Shown here piece after piece: positions 35,056-43,914 of a stretch of DNA of 64,000 nucleotides. The stretch's first letter is position 1, and every line of letters begins with the position of its first letter. The stretch is taken from assembly GCF_004343725.1 (NCBI RefSeq), contig NZ_PTQW01000006.1, forward strand, positions 1 through 64,000, read 5' to 3'. This DNA is from Treponema sp. J25. Lineage in GTDB: Bacteria; Spirochaetota; Spirochaetia; Treponematales; Breznakiellaceae. Made by a program: the position numbers and the translations under genes. The notes under the pieces were generated by a model, which saw only the letters and a list, made by a program, of their open reading frames with translations, was not told where the DNA came from and made no database searches.

Positions 35056-35739
35056 ATGCGACAGAAAATACACCAAGAGGGGCTTTTTATTTTGTTTTTG
35101 GGGCTTGTTCTATCTGGCTGCACCAGAAACACCACTTCTTCCCTGGCTGAGGGAAACCCGACGAATTCCCGACGCCCATCGGAAGTTGCCCGGACAGAAC
35201 CAGCAAGCCTTCCGGCAAATTCCGCAGCTTCGTCCTCCCAGGAGGTTTCTCTGCGAACCAGGAAAGAAGCCGTAGAAGCCCTTTCTTCCATCAGTTTTAC
35301 CGTGTTTCCGGTTCCCCAGGATTTACCTCCCTTTACCGCCCAGGATCTTCAGGGAAAACCCTTCAGCCTAGAACAATTCAAGGGCTCCTTTGTGCTCCTT
35401 AATTTCTGGGCTACCTGGTGTCCTCCCTGTAGACAGGAAATGCCCTCCATGGAAACCCTGTATACCCAGCTCAAAAACAAGGGACTTGTAATTGTTGCCA
35501 TCTCGGTAGGGGAAGATCCTAAAACGGTATCCCAATTTCTTGTAACTAACCCCCATAGTTTCCCGATTGCCCTGGATCCCTCGGGAAGAGCGGGGGCTAT
35601 TTTTGCTGGCCGGGGTATTCCCACCACCTATATCCTGGATCCTCAGGGCAGAGCCCTGGGAGGAACCATCGGTGGTCGAGATTGGATGGATCCCCGCACG
35701 GTACGGGTGCTCACAGAACTGGTAACAAGCAAAGAGTAA
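35056..35739 (+). CDS. TlpA/ResA-type thioredoxin-fold lipoprotein
   Basis: The 227-residue protein has a lipoprotein signal with lipobox LSGC (Cys22), a Ser/Thr-rich spacer to about 90, then a thioredoxin domain with catalytic WATWCPPC near 113-120 and the cis-Pro region GIPTTYILD. TlpA/ResA proteins reduce periplasmic disulfides using electrons from a CcdA-type membrane protein. That partner follows 4 bases downstream, so the two form a redox relay. Outer leaflet anchoring of the inner or outer membrane cannot be told. Confidence 0.9.
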   Translation: MRQKIHQEGLFILFLGLVLSGCTRNTTSSLAEGNPTNSRRPSEVARTEPASLPANSAASSSQEVSLRTRKEAVEALSSISFTVFPVPQDLPPFTAQDLQGKPFSLEQFKGSFVLLNFWATWCPPCRQEMPSMETLYTQLKNKGLVIVAISVGEDPKTVSQFLVTNPHSFPIALDPSGRAGAIFAGRGIPTTYILDPQGRALGGTIGGRDWMDPRTVRVLTELVTSKE

Positions 35740-35743
35740 CGCC

Positions 35744-36766
35744 ATGGCCCAGACGGTAGATGTATTTCTGGCTTTCATAGCGGGTCTCTTATCGTTCCTT
35801 TCGCCCTGTGTGTTTCCCCTCTTTCCTTCATATCTAGCGATGCTAACGGGAAACACGGTCCGGGACCTGCAAAAAGCGACGACCCATACGGGCATTCGTT
35901 CATCTGAAAAAGGCAGCGAGGACCGAGAGGAACCTAACAACCTTACCGGCATCCGAAGACATCTTTTTGCCCGATCCCTGGCTTTTTCCGCTGGCTTTAC
36001 GGTGGTGTTTTTACTGTTAGGGATAGTGTTTTCAGGAACCAGCGCCTTTTGGGGATCCCACCAGGTCCTTTTAAACCGCATCGGCGGCATCGTTATTATC
36101 TTTTTAGGGATCGATACCTGGTTTGGTTTTATTTCCTTTCTAAAGAGGGAATGGCGCATCCATCCTACTAATCGCCCCCAGGGTATGGGAGGGGCCTTTC
36201 TTTTTGGAGCCGCCTTTGGGGCAGGCTGGAGTCCCTGCATTGGACCTATCCTGGCCTCTATCCTTCTTATGGCAAGCCGTAAAGAAGTGGTACAAGCGGC
36301 GTTTCTTTTACTGAGCTACTCCCTTGGACTTGCAAGTCCCTTTATCCTGTTAAGCCTTTTTCTGGGGCAACTTTCTTCCTTCATAGGCTTCCTTAAAAAA
36401 CATATGGCTACGATCCAGAAAATTTCAGGGGCCCTGCTCATCGGCATTGGTCTTTTCATGTTCCTGGGGGATCTGCGGAGCCTCTCGGCCCAGATGGTAC
36501 GCCTTGCCTATACACTGCAGGGGCTTTCCAAAACCCAGGGGGGAGTCTTCCGATGGCTCTTTACACTTTTGTATTTTGCCCTGGCGTTGTTTTTCCTCTG
36601 GCGCACCATTAAATCCATAAAACAAAGCCCCCCCTTCTTCCATCCCCGGAACCTGCTTCGTCTGGTATGGACGGTGCTTTTCTTCACTCTGGCGATTCTC
36701 GAAGGGGGGGGATGGTTTTCTTCTCTCCAGGTATTCTCATCCTGGCTTCTCTTTGAAGGAATGTAG
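35744..36766 (+). CDS. ccdA: CcdA/DsbD-type transmembrane thiol electron carrier
   Basis: The 340-residue protein has the CcdA six-helix core. The redox cysteines are in LSPCVFPLFPSYLAM (Cys about 25) and GWSPCIGPILASILLM. A polar insertion (about 48-75) separates helix 1 from helix 2, and about 90 extra residues with two or three more helices follow the core. It would carry electrons from cytosolic thioredoxin to the TlpA-like lipoprotein encoded just upstream. No cytochrome c maturation genes are nearby, so general periplasmic thiol reduction is more likely than cytochrome work. Confidence 0.88.
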   Translation: MAQTVDVFLAFIAGLLSFLSPCVFPLFPSYLAMLTGNTVRDLQKATTHTGIRSSEKGSEDREEPNNLTGIRRHLFARSLAFSAGFTVVFLLLGIVFSGTSAFWGSHQVLLNRIGGIVIIFLGIDTWFGFISFLKREWRIHPTNRPQGMGGAFLFGAAFGAGWSPCIGPILASILLMASRKEVVQAAFLLLSYSLGLASPFILLSLFLGQLSSFIGFLKKHMATIQKISGALLIGIGLFMFLGDLRSLSAQMVRLAYTLQGLSKTQGGVFRWLFTLLYFALALFFLWRTIKSIKQSPPFFHPRNLLRLVWTVLFFTLAILEGGGWFSSLQVFSSWLLFEGM

Positions 36767-36771
36767 CGAAG

Positions 36772-38703
36772 CTATTCCTCGGTAGCTTTTTCTCGGTCCG
36801 AAACCCGCAGGTAGGTATACTGGGAAAGGGCCTTTTCGAATTCCGCCAGGATTCGCATCCCCTCGTTAGGACGAACCACATCGGAGCGGATCGCCTGTTC
36901 CACCTGGAGTTTCATGGAACGGACCAGTTCTGCGGGGGCATAGCCGTTTTCTTCGAGCACATCCTGAACCGTATCGCCCTTAAGGGTTTCCTCGATGTAC
37001 CAGCCCCCTTCTTCGTCCTTATCCAGAACCACATGGGCTTCGTCCATGCGACCAAAGAGGTTATGCATGTCCCCCAGGGTATCCTGATAGGCGCCGGTTA
37101 GAAAAATGCCCAGATAATAGGGCCGCTGGTCCAGTTCATGGAGCCACAGGTATTCCCGCTGGTTTTCCCCTTCCCCATCGCCGATAAAACAATCCACCTT
37201 TCCATCCGAATCACAGGTAATATCCGCAATGGTGCCCTTCACGGTAGGTTCCTCACCAAGCCGGGTAAGGGGCGTGATAGGGAATAACTGTCCCAGGGCC
37301 CACCAATCAGGCAAAGAACGGAAGACCGAGAAATTCCCCAGGTATTGATCCTTAAGGCCCGCGATGAGGTCCTTCATCTCATCGCTCATGCGGGATTTCC
37401 CTTCATAATACCGCCCGATCTCAGCCAGAATTTCCCAGGACAGGGATTCCACAATCGCCCGACTGTGGAGATCCAGGTAGCCCAAATCAAAGAGACTCAT
37501 GGCCTGTTGCCGGTAAAACACTAAATCGTGGAAGGCCTCCTCGTAATGTCCCGCATCAAGGGTTTCCCGAATTTCCAGCATATCCCGGACCACCTTGGGC
37601 GCCTGGGGAGAAAGAGAAATCTGTTTGAGGGTATTCAATTTTTTTATCCGGCCAAAAACTTCGATGGCTATCATGGAATGGTGGGCTACCAGGGCTCGAC
37701 CACTTTCAGAAACAATTGTCGGGTGGGGTACCCGTTCCTCATTACAGACATCAAGGATACCATAGACCACACTGTTGGCATATTCCCGCAAACTGTAATT
37801 TGCCGAGGAAGCCACCGCACTGCGGCTCCCATCATAATCCACGCCGAGACCGCCACCCACATCAATATATTCCAGGGGGAAGCCCATCCGAACAATCTTG
37901 GCATAAAAGCGGGCTCCCTCCCGGACACTCCGGGTAATCACCTGTATATCGGGGATTTGACTGCCCACATGAAAATGCAAGAGGCGCAGCGAGTCTTTAA
38001 GGCCCCCCTGTTCAAGAAGGGCGAGGGCTTCAAGTAAATCCACCGTAGAAAGCCCAAATTTAGCGCTTTCCCCTGAGGAGGTAGCCCACTTTCCGGAACT
38101 ACGGGTGGCGAGTTTAATCCGAATTCCTATGAGGGGACGGACCCCCATTTCTTTAGAAAGGGCCACGAGGGAACGGATTTCTTCCAGCTTTTCTGCCACC
38201 ACTATCACTTTTTTACCGATTTTTGTCCCCATCAGGGCAAGACGAATAAATTCCTCGTCCTTATACCCATTACAGATGAGTAGCCGCTCTCCATTGGTAT
38301 GGAGCGACAGGGCCAAAAGCAGTTCGGGTTTACTTCCTGCTTCAATCCCCAGATTATAGCGGGAACCGGCGGTCATCAGGGTTTCCACCACTTCCCGCAT
38401 CTGGTTTACCTTGACGGGATACACCCCCGCATAGCGACCTTGATAGGAGGCTTCTGCAATAGCGGTGGTAAAACATTCATTGATCCGACGAACCCGATCT
38501 TCCAGGATATCCTGGAACCGAATGTGCAGGGGAAGTCTGAGTCCCCGTTCCCGGGCTGCGGCGAGTATATCCACAATGCGGATCGAAACATCATCCTTTA
38601 AGGGTGAAACCGTAAGGAACCCCTCTGGATCAATAGAAAAATAGCCGGCCCCCCATTTCGAAATGCCATACAGCCGGTTAGCTTCGTGGGTAGACCAGTT
38701 CAT
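36772..38703 (-). CDS. speA: Biosynthetic arginine decarboxylase
   Basis: SpeA makes agmatine from arginine with pyridoxal phosphate. The 643-residue protein matches the family length and layout: YAGVYPVKVNQMREVVE holds the PLP Lys, followed by GIEAGSKPELLLAL, LHFHVGSQI, YIDVGGGLGVDYDGS, the ESGRALVAHH motif, and C-terminal PYYLGIFLTGAYQDTLGDMHNLFG. Its ATG overlaps the aguB stop (ATGA), so the two are translated together. AguA, the missing middle enzyme, is encoded about 5 kb away. Confidence 0.95.
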   Translation of the reverse strand: MNWSTHEANRLYGISKWGAGYFSIDPEGFLTVSPLKDDVSIRIVDILAAARERGLRLPLHIRFQDILEDRVRRINECFTTAIAEASYQGRYAGVYPVKVNQMREVVETLMTAGSRYNLGIEAGSKPELLLALSLHTNGERLLICNGYKDEEFIRLALMGTKIGKKVIVVAEKLEEIRSLVALSKEMGVRPLIGIRIKLATRSSGKWATSSGESAKFGLSTVDLLEALALLEQGGLKDSLRLLHFHVGSQIPDIQVITRSVREGARFYAKIVRMGFPLEYIDVGGGLGVDYDGSRSAVASSANYSLREYANSVVYGILDVCNEERVPHPTIVSESGRALVAHHSMIAIEVFGRIKKLNTLKQISLSPQAPKVVRDMLEIRETLDAGHYEEAFHDLVFYRQQAMSLFDLGYLDLHSRAIVESLSWEILAEIGRYYEGKSRMSDEMKDLIAGLKDQYLGNFSVFRSLPDWWALGQLFPITPLTRLGEEPTVKGTIADITCDSDGKVDCFIGDGEGENQREYLWLHELDQRPYYLGIFLTGAYQDTLGDMHNLFGRMDEAHVVLDKDEEGGWYIEETLKGDTVQDVLEENGYAPAELVRSMKLQVEQAIRSDVVRPNEGMRILAEFEKALSQYTYLRVSDREKATEE

Positions 38704-39692
38704 AACGTTCTTTCCCCAGGCTGGGCTGCGTGGACCGGCGATTTTCTCTCCGAAAGGTCCCCCGGCTTCTCTGGTACGGTACTCCCCATTTTTGCTTCGG
38801 AGGCCTGCCCAAAGACAGGATGTACCACCCTTCCATCATGGGTACGTAAGCATCCATAGATGTCGGGGCGTCGATCCCGAAAAATTCCCCAGCGGGCCCG
38901 GAAACGGGCTATCCCATCGAGATCAAAGGTATGGGTTATCACCATTTCTGAAGTCCGGTCCGCCGTTTCTACCAGCTGTCCCCGTTCGTCCGTAATAAAC
39001 GAAGAACCATAAAAGGTGATACTTGAATCTTCAATAGTTTCCGTACCTATCCGATTTGCCGCCACGAGGGGTACCACGTTCGCCGCCCCATGTCCCTGTT
39101 GTACCGTTCGCCAGTGGGCAAGGGAATCAAGGTCGGGACTCTGGGGCTCCGAACCAATAGCCGTGGGGTAAAAAAGCATTTCCGCTCCCTTAAGCACCAT
39201 GGCCCGGGCCAGTTCTGGGAACCACTGGTCCCAGCAAATTCCTACTCCAATAGTGGCATAGGCAGTTTTCCACACCAGGGGGCCCCTATCGCCGGGGGTA
39301 AAATAGAATTTCTCTTCATAACCGGGTCCATCAGGGATATGACTCTTCCGGTATACCCCGAGCACGGTCCCATCCGCATCGATGACCGCTACCGAGTTAT
39401 AGTACACCTGTCCCGAGCGCTCAAAAAAACTAATGGGAAGCACCACCTTGAGTTCCCTGGCCACGGCAGAAAAATGGCGTATTGCTGGATTTTCTTCGAC
39501 CGCTGTGGCAAGTTCAAAAAATTCTTCTTTTTCTTTTTGACAGAAATAGGGGGTTTCAAACAGTTCCTGTAAAAGAATAATCTGAGCCCCCGCCGATGCC
39601 GCCTTCCGAACCAGGCTATCGGCCCGCTCTATGTTTTTTTGCCGTTCCCAGGTACAGGCCATCTGCACTGCCCCGACCGTCACCTGCCGCAT
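38700..39692 (-). CDS. aguB: N-carbamoylputrescine amidase
   Basis: AguB hydrolyses N-carbamoylputrescine to putrescine, CO2 and ammonia. It is a nitrilase-superfamily enzyme with the Glu-Lys-Cys triad: LQELFETPYF (Glu), YRKSHIPDGPGYEEKFYF (Lys) and GVGICWDQWFPELARAM (Cys). I use the ATG at 39692 (330 residues, MRQVTVGAVQMAC) because GAGGAGAGG lies 6 bases upstream; an in-frame GTG 24 bases earlier is less likely. About 35 residues at the C-terminus are extra and low in complexity. It overlaps speA by 4 bases. Confidence 0.93.
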   Translation of the reverse strand: MRQVTVGAVQMACTWERQKNIERADSLVRKAASAGAQIILLQELFETPYFCQKEKEEFFELATAVEENPAIRHFSAVARELKVVLPISFFERSGQVYYNSVAVIDADGTVLGVYRKSHIPDGPGYEEKFYFTPGDRGPLVWKTAYATIGVGICWDQWFPELARAMVLKGAEMLFYPTAIGSEPQSPDLDSLAHWRTVQQGHGAANVVPLVAANRIGTETIEDSSITFYGSSFITDERGQLVETADRTSEMVITHTFDLDGIARFRARWGIFRDRRPDIYGCLRTHDGRVVHPVFGQASEAKMGSTVPEKPGDLSERKSPVHAAQPGERTL

Positions 39693-39716
39693 GCCACACC
39701 TCTCCTCGTCCATCAC

Positions 39717-40031
39717 TCTTGAGACTCGTCCAGCCCTATGAGCTTTCCTCTAACGCTAGACCCTATAAGCATTCTCTTTTTTTAGCCATGGGTCAATATA
39801 CCTGGAAACCAGCAGCCAGAAAAGGTTCCTCCAAAAGCAGCACAGTTCCCCCTCTATTTCCGTGGGGTTACTTTTCAGGGCATGGCGTCCCCGAAAGAGC
39901 TGTTTTCTCCCATCAACCGCTCCTGGCTCTTGCAGGAAAGACCCTATCGGAGTATGCTGAAAGAAGTTTTTAACAAAACACTTTGTGTGTTGTCTTACCC
40001 ATCAATCTATTTTTGAATCAGGAGTCTGATT
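39717..40031. other. 315-base gap between divergent aguB and pta
   Basis: The gap has no recognisable RNA gene or strong promoter. Its only notable content is a forward reading frame from ATG 39788 to the stop at 39973. A sigma-70 promoter for pta is expected in the last 60 A/T-rich bases, but I cannot pick convincing boxes. pta has AGGAG about 8 bases before its ATG. Confidence 0.5.
39788..39973 (+). CDS. Possible 61-residue small protein upstream of pta
   Basis: The frame from ATG 39788 encodes 61 residues, moderately basic in its first third and then rich in Pro, Phe and Leu. The frame stays open upstream through the aguB antisense. There is no Shine-Dalgarno sequence before the ATG. Similarity to any family is not apparent to me. 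It could be a decayed gene end or chance; codon use is not out of line with neighbours. Confidence 0.22.
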   Translation: MGQYTWKPAARKGSSKSSTVPPLFPWGYFSGHGVPERAVFSHQPLLALAGKTLSEYAERSF

Positions 40032-41030
40032 ATGGATTTTGTAAAAACCATGCGAGAAAAGGCCCAGAAAATGCAAAAAAAACTGGTCCTTCCCGAAGGA
40101 ACCGAACCCCGCACGGTGCGGGCAGCCCGGATCATCCTGGATGAAAAACTCGCCTCCTCGGTAACCCTGTTAGGCAATCCGGGGGCAATCGAAGCGGTGG
40201 CCCAAAAGGAAGGGGTTAATCTCCAGGGGATTAGCCTGGTGGATCCCGCCACGGCAAAGGATCTTGAACTGTTTGCCCAGACCTATTACGAACTGCGAAA
40301 ACACAAGGGGATGACCCTGGAACAGGCCCGGATCGACATGAAGGCTCCCCTCCGATGGGGGGCCATGATGGTTCACCTGGGACAGGCCGATGCCATGGTC
40401 GCCGGTGCAGAGAGCACCACCGCCGACGTACTTCGGGCAGGGCTTGCCATCATCGGAACCGTTCCGGGTTCCAAAACCGCCTCTTCCTGTTTTGTGATGC
40501 AGATGAAGGATCCCCAATGGGGAGTAGAGGGGGCTATGATTTTTGCCGATTGTGCGGTCGTACCGGACCCCACGGCGGAACAGCTCGCGGAAATTGCCCT
40601 TTCTTCGGCCCAATCCTGTCGGGAATTCCTCGGGGTAGAACCGGTCGTGGCGATGCTTTCATTTTCCACCAAGGGATCGGGGGGTGACCACCCGGACGTG
40701 GTAAAAGTGCGCAGCGCCCTCGAATTGGTAAAGAGCCGGGACCCCGCCCTGCTTATCGATGGGGAAATGCAGGCCGATGCGGCCCTGATACCCTCCGTGA
40801 CGGATAAAAAAGCCCCCGGCAGTCCCATTCGGGGAAAGGTAAACACCCTGGTATTCCCGGATCTGGGGGCAGGGAACATTGGGTACAAACTGGTTCAACG
40901 GCTCGCAGGGGCAGAGGCCTTTGGGCCCTTCCTCCAGGGCTTTGCAAAACCCATCAGCGATCTTTCCCGGGGATGTTCGGTGGATGATATTGTGGTTACC
41001 GCCGCCGTGACCCTTTCGCGGGCCCGCTAA
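40032..41030 (+). CDS. pta: Phosphate acetyltransferase
   Basis: Pta interconverts acetyl-CoA and acetyl phosphate, the step before acetate kinase in fermentation. The 332-residue protein is the short single-domain PTA_PTB form: [23 protein letters not shown] at the N-terminus, [36 protein letters not shown] and [20 protein letters not shown]. All are conserved. It is followed by a TPR gene 46 bases downstream on the same strand. Confidence 0.95.
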   Translation: MDFVKTMREKAQKMQKKLVLPEGTEPRTVRAARIILDEKLASSVTLLGNPGAIEAVAQKEGVNLQGISLVDPATAKDLELFAQTYYELRKHKGMTLEQARIDMKAPLRWGAMMVHLGQADAMVAGAESTTADVLRAGLAIIGTVPGSKTASSCFVMQMKDPQWGVEGAMIFADCAVVPDPTAEQLAEIALSSAQSCREFLGVEPVVAMLSFSTKGSGGDHPDVVKVRSALELVKSRDPALLIDGEMQADAALIPSVTDKKAPGSPIRGKVNTLVFPDLGAGNIGYKLVQRLAGAEAFGPFLQGFAKPISDLSRGCSVDDIVVTAAVTLSRAR

Positions 41031-41076
41031 CCCATTCGGCACCGCAGAAAGAACACCGGGGGAAACGAGGGGGGTT

Positions 41077-43020
41077 GTGATAAAAACAGAACAGTATCGA
41101 CAACAGGTTCAACGGGCACTTCAAAAAGGAAAGGAGCGGGACTACCCCGCAGCCATCACCATTCTGGAAGAACTTTTGTACCAGAGTGATGAGGGGCATC
41201 CCGAGGTCCTGCTCCTCTTGGGGCGGGCCTACCATGCTATTAAAGAATACGGTCGAGCCCTGGCGGCATTCCGAGAAGTAATCCAGATGCAACCGGAGGA
41301 TGCGGCAGGGTATTTTTTTGCAGGCCGTACGTATCTCTCTATGGGGATGGCCCAGGAAGCGGTATGGTTCCTTAAAAAAGCAAAAGAACGAAATCCAGAG
41401 GATTATCAAATCCTTGCCCTCCTTGGTATCGCTTGCCTTAAGGCCCGTCGTTCCGGCGAGGCGGTAGAACTTCTTCAACAAGCGGTAGAACGGGGGGCCG
41501 GCAATAGTCCCCGGATTTATCGGGCATACCTGAATGCCTTGCTGGTGCGGGGAATTAAGCTGTGCCGCAATGGAGAGCCTGACCTGGGAAGCCAGATGCT
41601 TCGCTTTGTCATAGAAAACGGCCTTAACACTCCCCTTCCTCACCTGGAACTCGGCAGGGTGTACCGGGAAGAAGGACGGCTCCAAGAAGCGCTCTACCAC
41701 TACGAAGAGGCCTCTCGCCTTGCGCCCCAGGATACCTCAATCCGCTGGTATCGAGCCTCTTTGCTTATGGCCCTGGGCAAAAGCGATGAGGCCCGCCGGG
41801 AAATCGAACGACTTCGCACGATCGATGAGGATATTCCCCATCTTTCCTGGACCACTGAACTTATCGACCGTTGTATGATTCGCTCCTTCATTGCAGAAGG
41901 CGCCTGGCAACGGGTGGTTCAGGCCTGTGGTTCATTCCTGCGTCGTTATGGACCGGATCCTATGGTGCATGCGATGTATGCAGAGGCCCTGCGAAACCTG
42001 GGGAATTTCGAAACCGCCCGGAATCACCTTGAGCGGGCCATAGAACTGGCCCCCCGCCAGATAGAATTACGGTACGCCAGCCTTATCCTTTCGTGGCAGG
42101 AAGAAAACTGGCAGGACCTTCAAAAAAATCTAGAAGTCCTCAAACGACTGGGGGGAGACCCCCTTATCATTCAGCGGTTCCAGGCACTGCTCCATGCCCA
42201 GTGGGAAGAGGATGATAAAAGGGTGATCTCCGAACTTCAACAGGCCATCCGGGATGGGGGACCTTCTCCAGAACTGATGTTTTCTCTGGCAGAGCGGTAT
42301 CTTAAAGTAGGGCTCCCCGAACTTGCCATGGGATGGTATCACAAAACCCGGCAGATACTACCCCACTATGAGCGGGCCTATCTGGGTGAACTGGCCGCTC
42401 GAGAAGCGGCCCTTGAAGAGGGGCTCGGTGGCAGTTCCGAAGAACTTGAACAATGTTACGAGGAGTACCTTTCTCTCTGGCCCGATAACTGGAAAATACG
42501 GCGAGAATACGCCCTTTACCTCATTAAATCCAAAAAATACGAAATAGCCCAAAGGGAATTACAAAATTTACTAGTGCGAGAAACAAATAACGATAGTTTG
42601 AAACGGCTTCTTGCCTACACGTACCGAAAAACCGGTAAATACCGGGAAGCGGCGGTGCTCTTAAAAAAATTACTTCAAAAAAATTTACAGGATACCAACT
42701 TACTTTTTGAGTTTGTGTTCTGTCTGGAACGATCAGGGGCCCGGCCCTATGCATACCTGGTACTCGAAAAGGCCCAACATTACTACAAGAATTCCTTTGA
42801 ACTGTTTATAAAGTTAGGTGACCTGGCATATGAACTCCATCATATCGAAAAAGCCCTGGATGCCTACCGGGCAGCAGCCCACCTCAAAGATGAAGACCCC
42901 CTGCCCTACCAGCGGATGGCCCACATTTACCGAAAACAGGGAATCCACGAAATGGCCCTGCGGTATGAACAGGAGGCCCAGAAGCGAGAAAATCGTCATA
43001 AAAATCCACTTCCATCATAG
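41077..43020 (+). CDS. Large soluble TPR-repeat protein
   Basis: The 647-residue protein consists almost wholly of tetratricopeptide repeats (for example AIKEYGRALAAFREVIQMQP, EEGRLQEALYHYEEASRLAP, HIEKALDAYRAAAHLKDEDP) with no signal or membrane segment. The start is GTG 41077 with GAGGGGGG upstream. It follows pta by 46 bases. TPR superhelices bind peptides or organise complexes; the client is unknown. It is one of four large TPR proteins in the window. Confidence 0.8.
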   Translation: MIKTEQYRQQVQRALQKGKERDYPAAITILEELLYQSDEGHPEVLLLLGRAYHAIKEYGRALAAFREVIQMQPEDAAGYFFAGRTYLSMGMAQEAVWFLKKAKERNPEDYQILALLGIACLKARRSGEAVELLQQAVERGAGNSPRIYRAYLNALLVRGIKLCRNGEPDLGSQMLRFVIENGLNTPLPHLELGRVYREEGRLQEALYHYEEASRLAPQDTSIRWYRASLLMALGKSDEARREIERLRTIDEDIPHLSWTTELIDRCMIRSFIAEGAWQRVVQACGSFLRRYGPDPMVHAMYAEALRNLGNFETARNHLERAIELAPRQIELRYASLILSWQEENWQDLQKNLEVLKRLGGDPLIIQRFQALLHAQWEEDDKRVISELQQAIRDGGPSPELMFSLAERYLKVGLPELAMGWYHKTRQILPHYERAYLGELAAREAALEEGLGGSSEELEQCYEEYLSLWPDNWKIRREYALYLIKSKKYEIAQRELQNLLVRETNNDSLKRLLAYTYRKTGKYREAAVLLKKLLQKNLQDTNLLFEFVFCLERSGARPYAYLVLEKAQHYYKNSFELFIKLGDLAYELHHIEKALDAYRAAAHLKDEDPLPYQRMAHIYRKQGIHEMALRYEQEAQKRENRHKNPLPS

Positions 43021-43077
43021 TACAGGTATGCTAAAGATTTTTTTGAACGATAGTTTTAATTTTCATCGCAAAACTAG

Positions 43078-43120
43078 TTGTATAAACTGGAATTTATTCT
43101 ATAATGATGATAGAGGGAGG
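43078..43120 (+). promoter_or_regulatory. Promoter and RBS of the 188-residue protein gene
   Basis: TTGTAT (43078-43083), a 16-base spacer and a perfect TATAAT (43100-43105) precede GAGGGAGG (43113-43120), 5 bases before the ATG. The leader is only about a dozen bases. The strength of both signals suggests high expression. Confidence 0.65.
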
Positions 43121-43125
43121 TTTCA

Positions 43126-43692
43126 ATGGCAAGCAAAGCAATGGATCTCTTCGAGGCCTACGCCCAGGATAAATTACCCAAGGATCAGGGATATATTGTT
43201 TCTTCGTTTTTCAGTAATACGTCCACTTATTCAAAATACGAAGTGGTTTCCTATTCGGGAGTAAAATCAATCTACCTTACCGAAGAGGGACTTACTTTTC
43301 AGACCAATGGGAAAAAACTCCACATTCTTATTGAACCACCAGATTATCCCAGCAAGGCTATCGAACCCTACGTTCGATCAAGTCAAGAGCAAATTCCGCT
43401 TCGATTTAGTGAACTAGAGCAGATGGTAGCAAAAAACCAAACCCGCATTATGATTGCAAAAAAACCCATCGTAACTTTTTCTTCCTTCACCATCCTCCGT
43501 CCGACGGGAATAAATTTTGCTCTTGTCTTTTATAACCTCCCGGATCTTTACGATACCCTGGCCATCTTCTTTGAAAAGACCTATAACAAAGAAGCGGCGG
43601 TTCCTATGGCGGATGCAAAAAAGGCGGCCCAGAAAACGGTGGAAATCATTAGAAATACTATGAATTTCACCGGCGAATTTGGGGAAGCCTAA
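43126..43692 (+). CDS. Conserved-looking cytosolic protein of unknown function
   Basis: I do not recognise this 188-residue protein. It has no signal or membrane segment, a beta-rich N-terminal two-thirds (KYEVVSYSGVKSIYLTEEGL, TFSSFTILRPTGINFALVFY) and a helical C-terminus rich in Ala and Lys. A strong promoter and RBS of its own argue for a real, well-expressed protein. It follows the pta-TPR pair and is convergent with aguA. Confidence 0.65.
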   Translation: MASKAMDLFEAYAQDKLPKDQGYIVSSFFSNTSTYSKYEVVSYSGVKSIYLTEEGLTFQTNGKKLHILIEPPDYPSKAIEPYVRSSQEQIPLRFSELEQMVAKNQTRIMIAKKPIVTFSSFTILRPTGINFALVFYNLPDLYDTLAIFFEKTYNKEAAVPMADAKKAAQKTVEIIRNTMNFTGEFGEA

Positions 43693-43713
43693 GGGGGCAC
43701 CCCCCGTTTTCCC
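43693..43713 (+). terminator. Short G/C hairpin with T-rich tail
   Basis: GGGGG (43693-43697), loop CAC and CCCCC (43701-43705), then GTTTT and a pyrimidine tail, begin right at the stop codon of the 188-residue protein. The short stem makes it a modest intrinsic terminator. The remaining 200 bases to aguA contain further purine-rich sequence and no gene. Confidence 0.45.
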
Positions 43714-43914
43714 CTTTTCATTAAGAAAAATATTCAGAAAACACATACCAGCATAGAATGAAGGCAAAGGGGATATCCTCTCGAGAAAGTGGCATATCAC
43801 GAGGAGAGAAAGAGAGGCTTCCCCTGACATTTTAGAAAGAAGCTTCCTTACTTTTTACTGGGGGGACCCCCAAGGGATATTCCTGAGTACCTTCCTTCCC
43901 AAGTCGAAAAAGGA

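Noticed and set aside
35368-36240. A 290-codon reverse frame opposite tlpA and ccdA
   Set aside because: It crosses two confidently called genes and is Lys/Arg/Pro-rich without structure.
41071-43020. An O-GlcNAc transferase-like SPINDLY protein at the large TPR gene
   Set aside because: No glycosyltransferase C-terminal domain is present; the protein is TPR throughout.
43681-43824. Inverted repeat GGGGAAGCCT (43681) and AGGCTTCCCC (43815)
   Set aside because: The arms are 125 bases apart, one lies inside the coding end of a gene, and no element or duplication borders them. Chance pairing of purine-rich sequence is likely.
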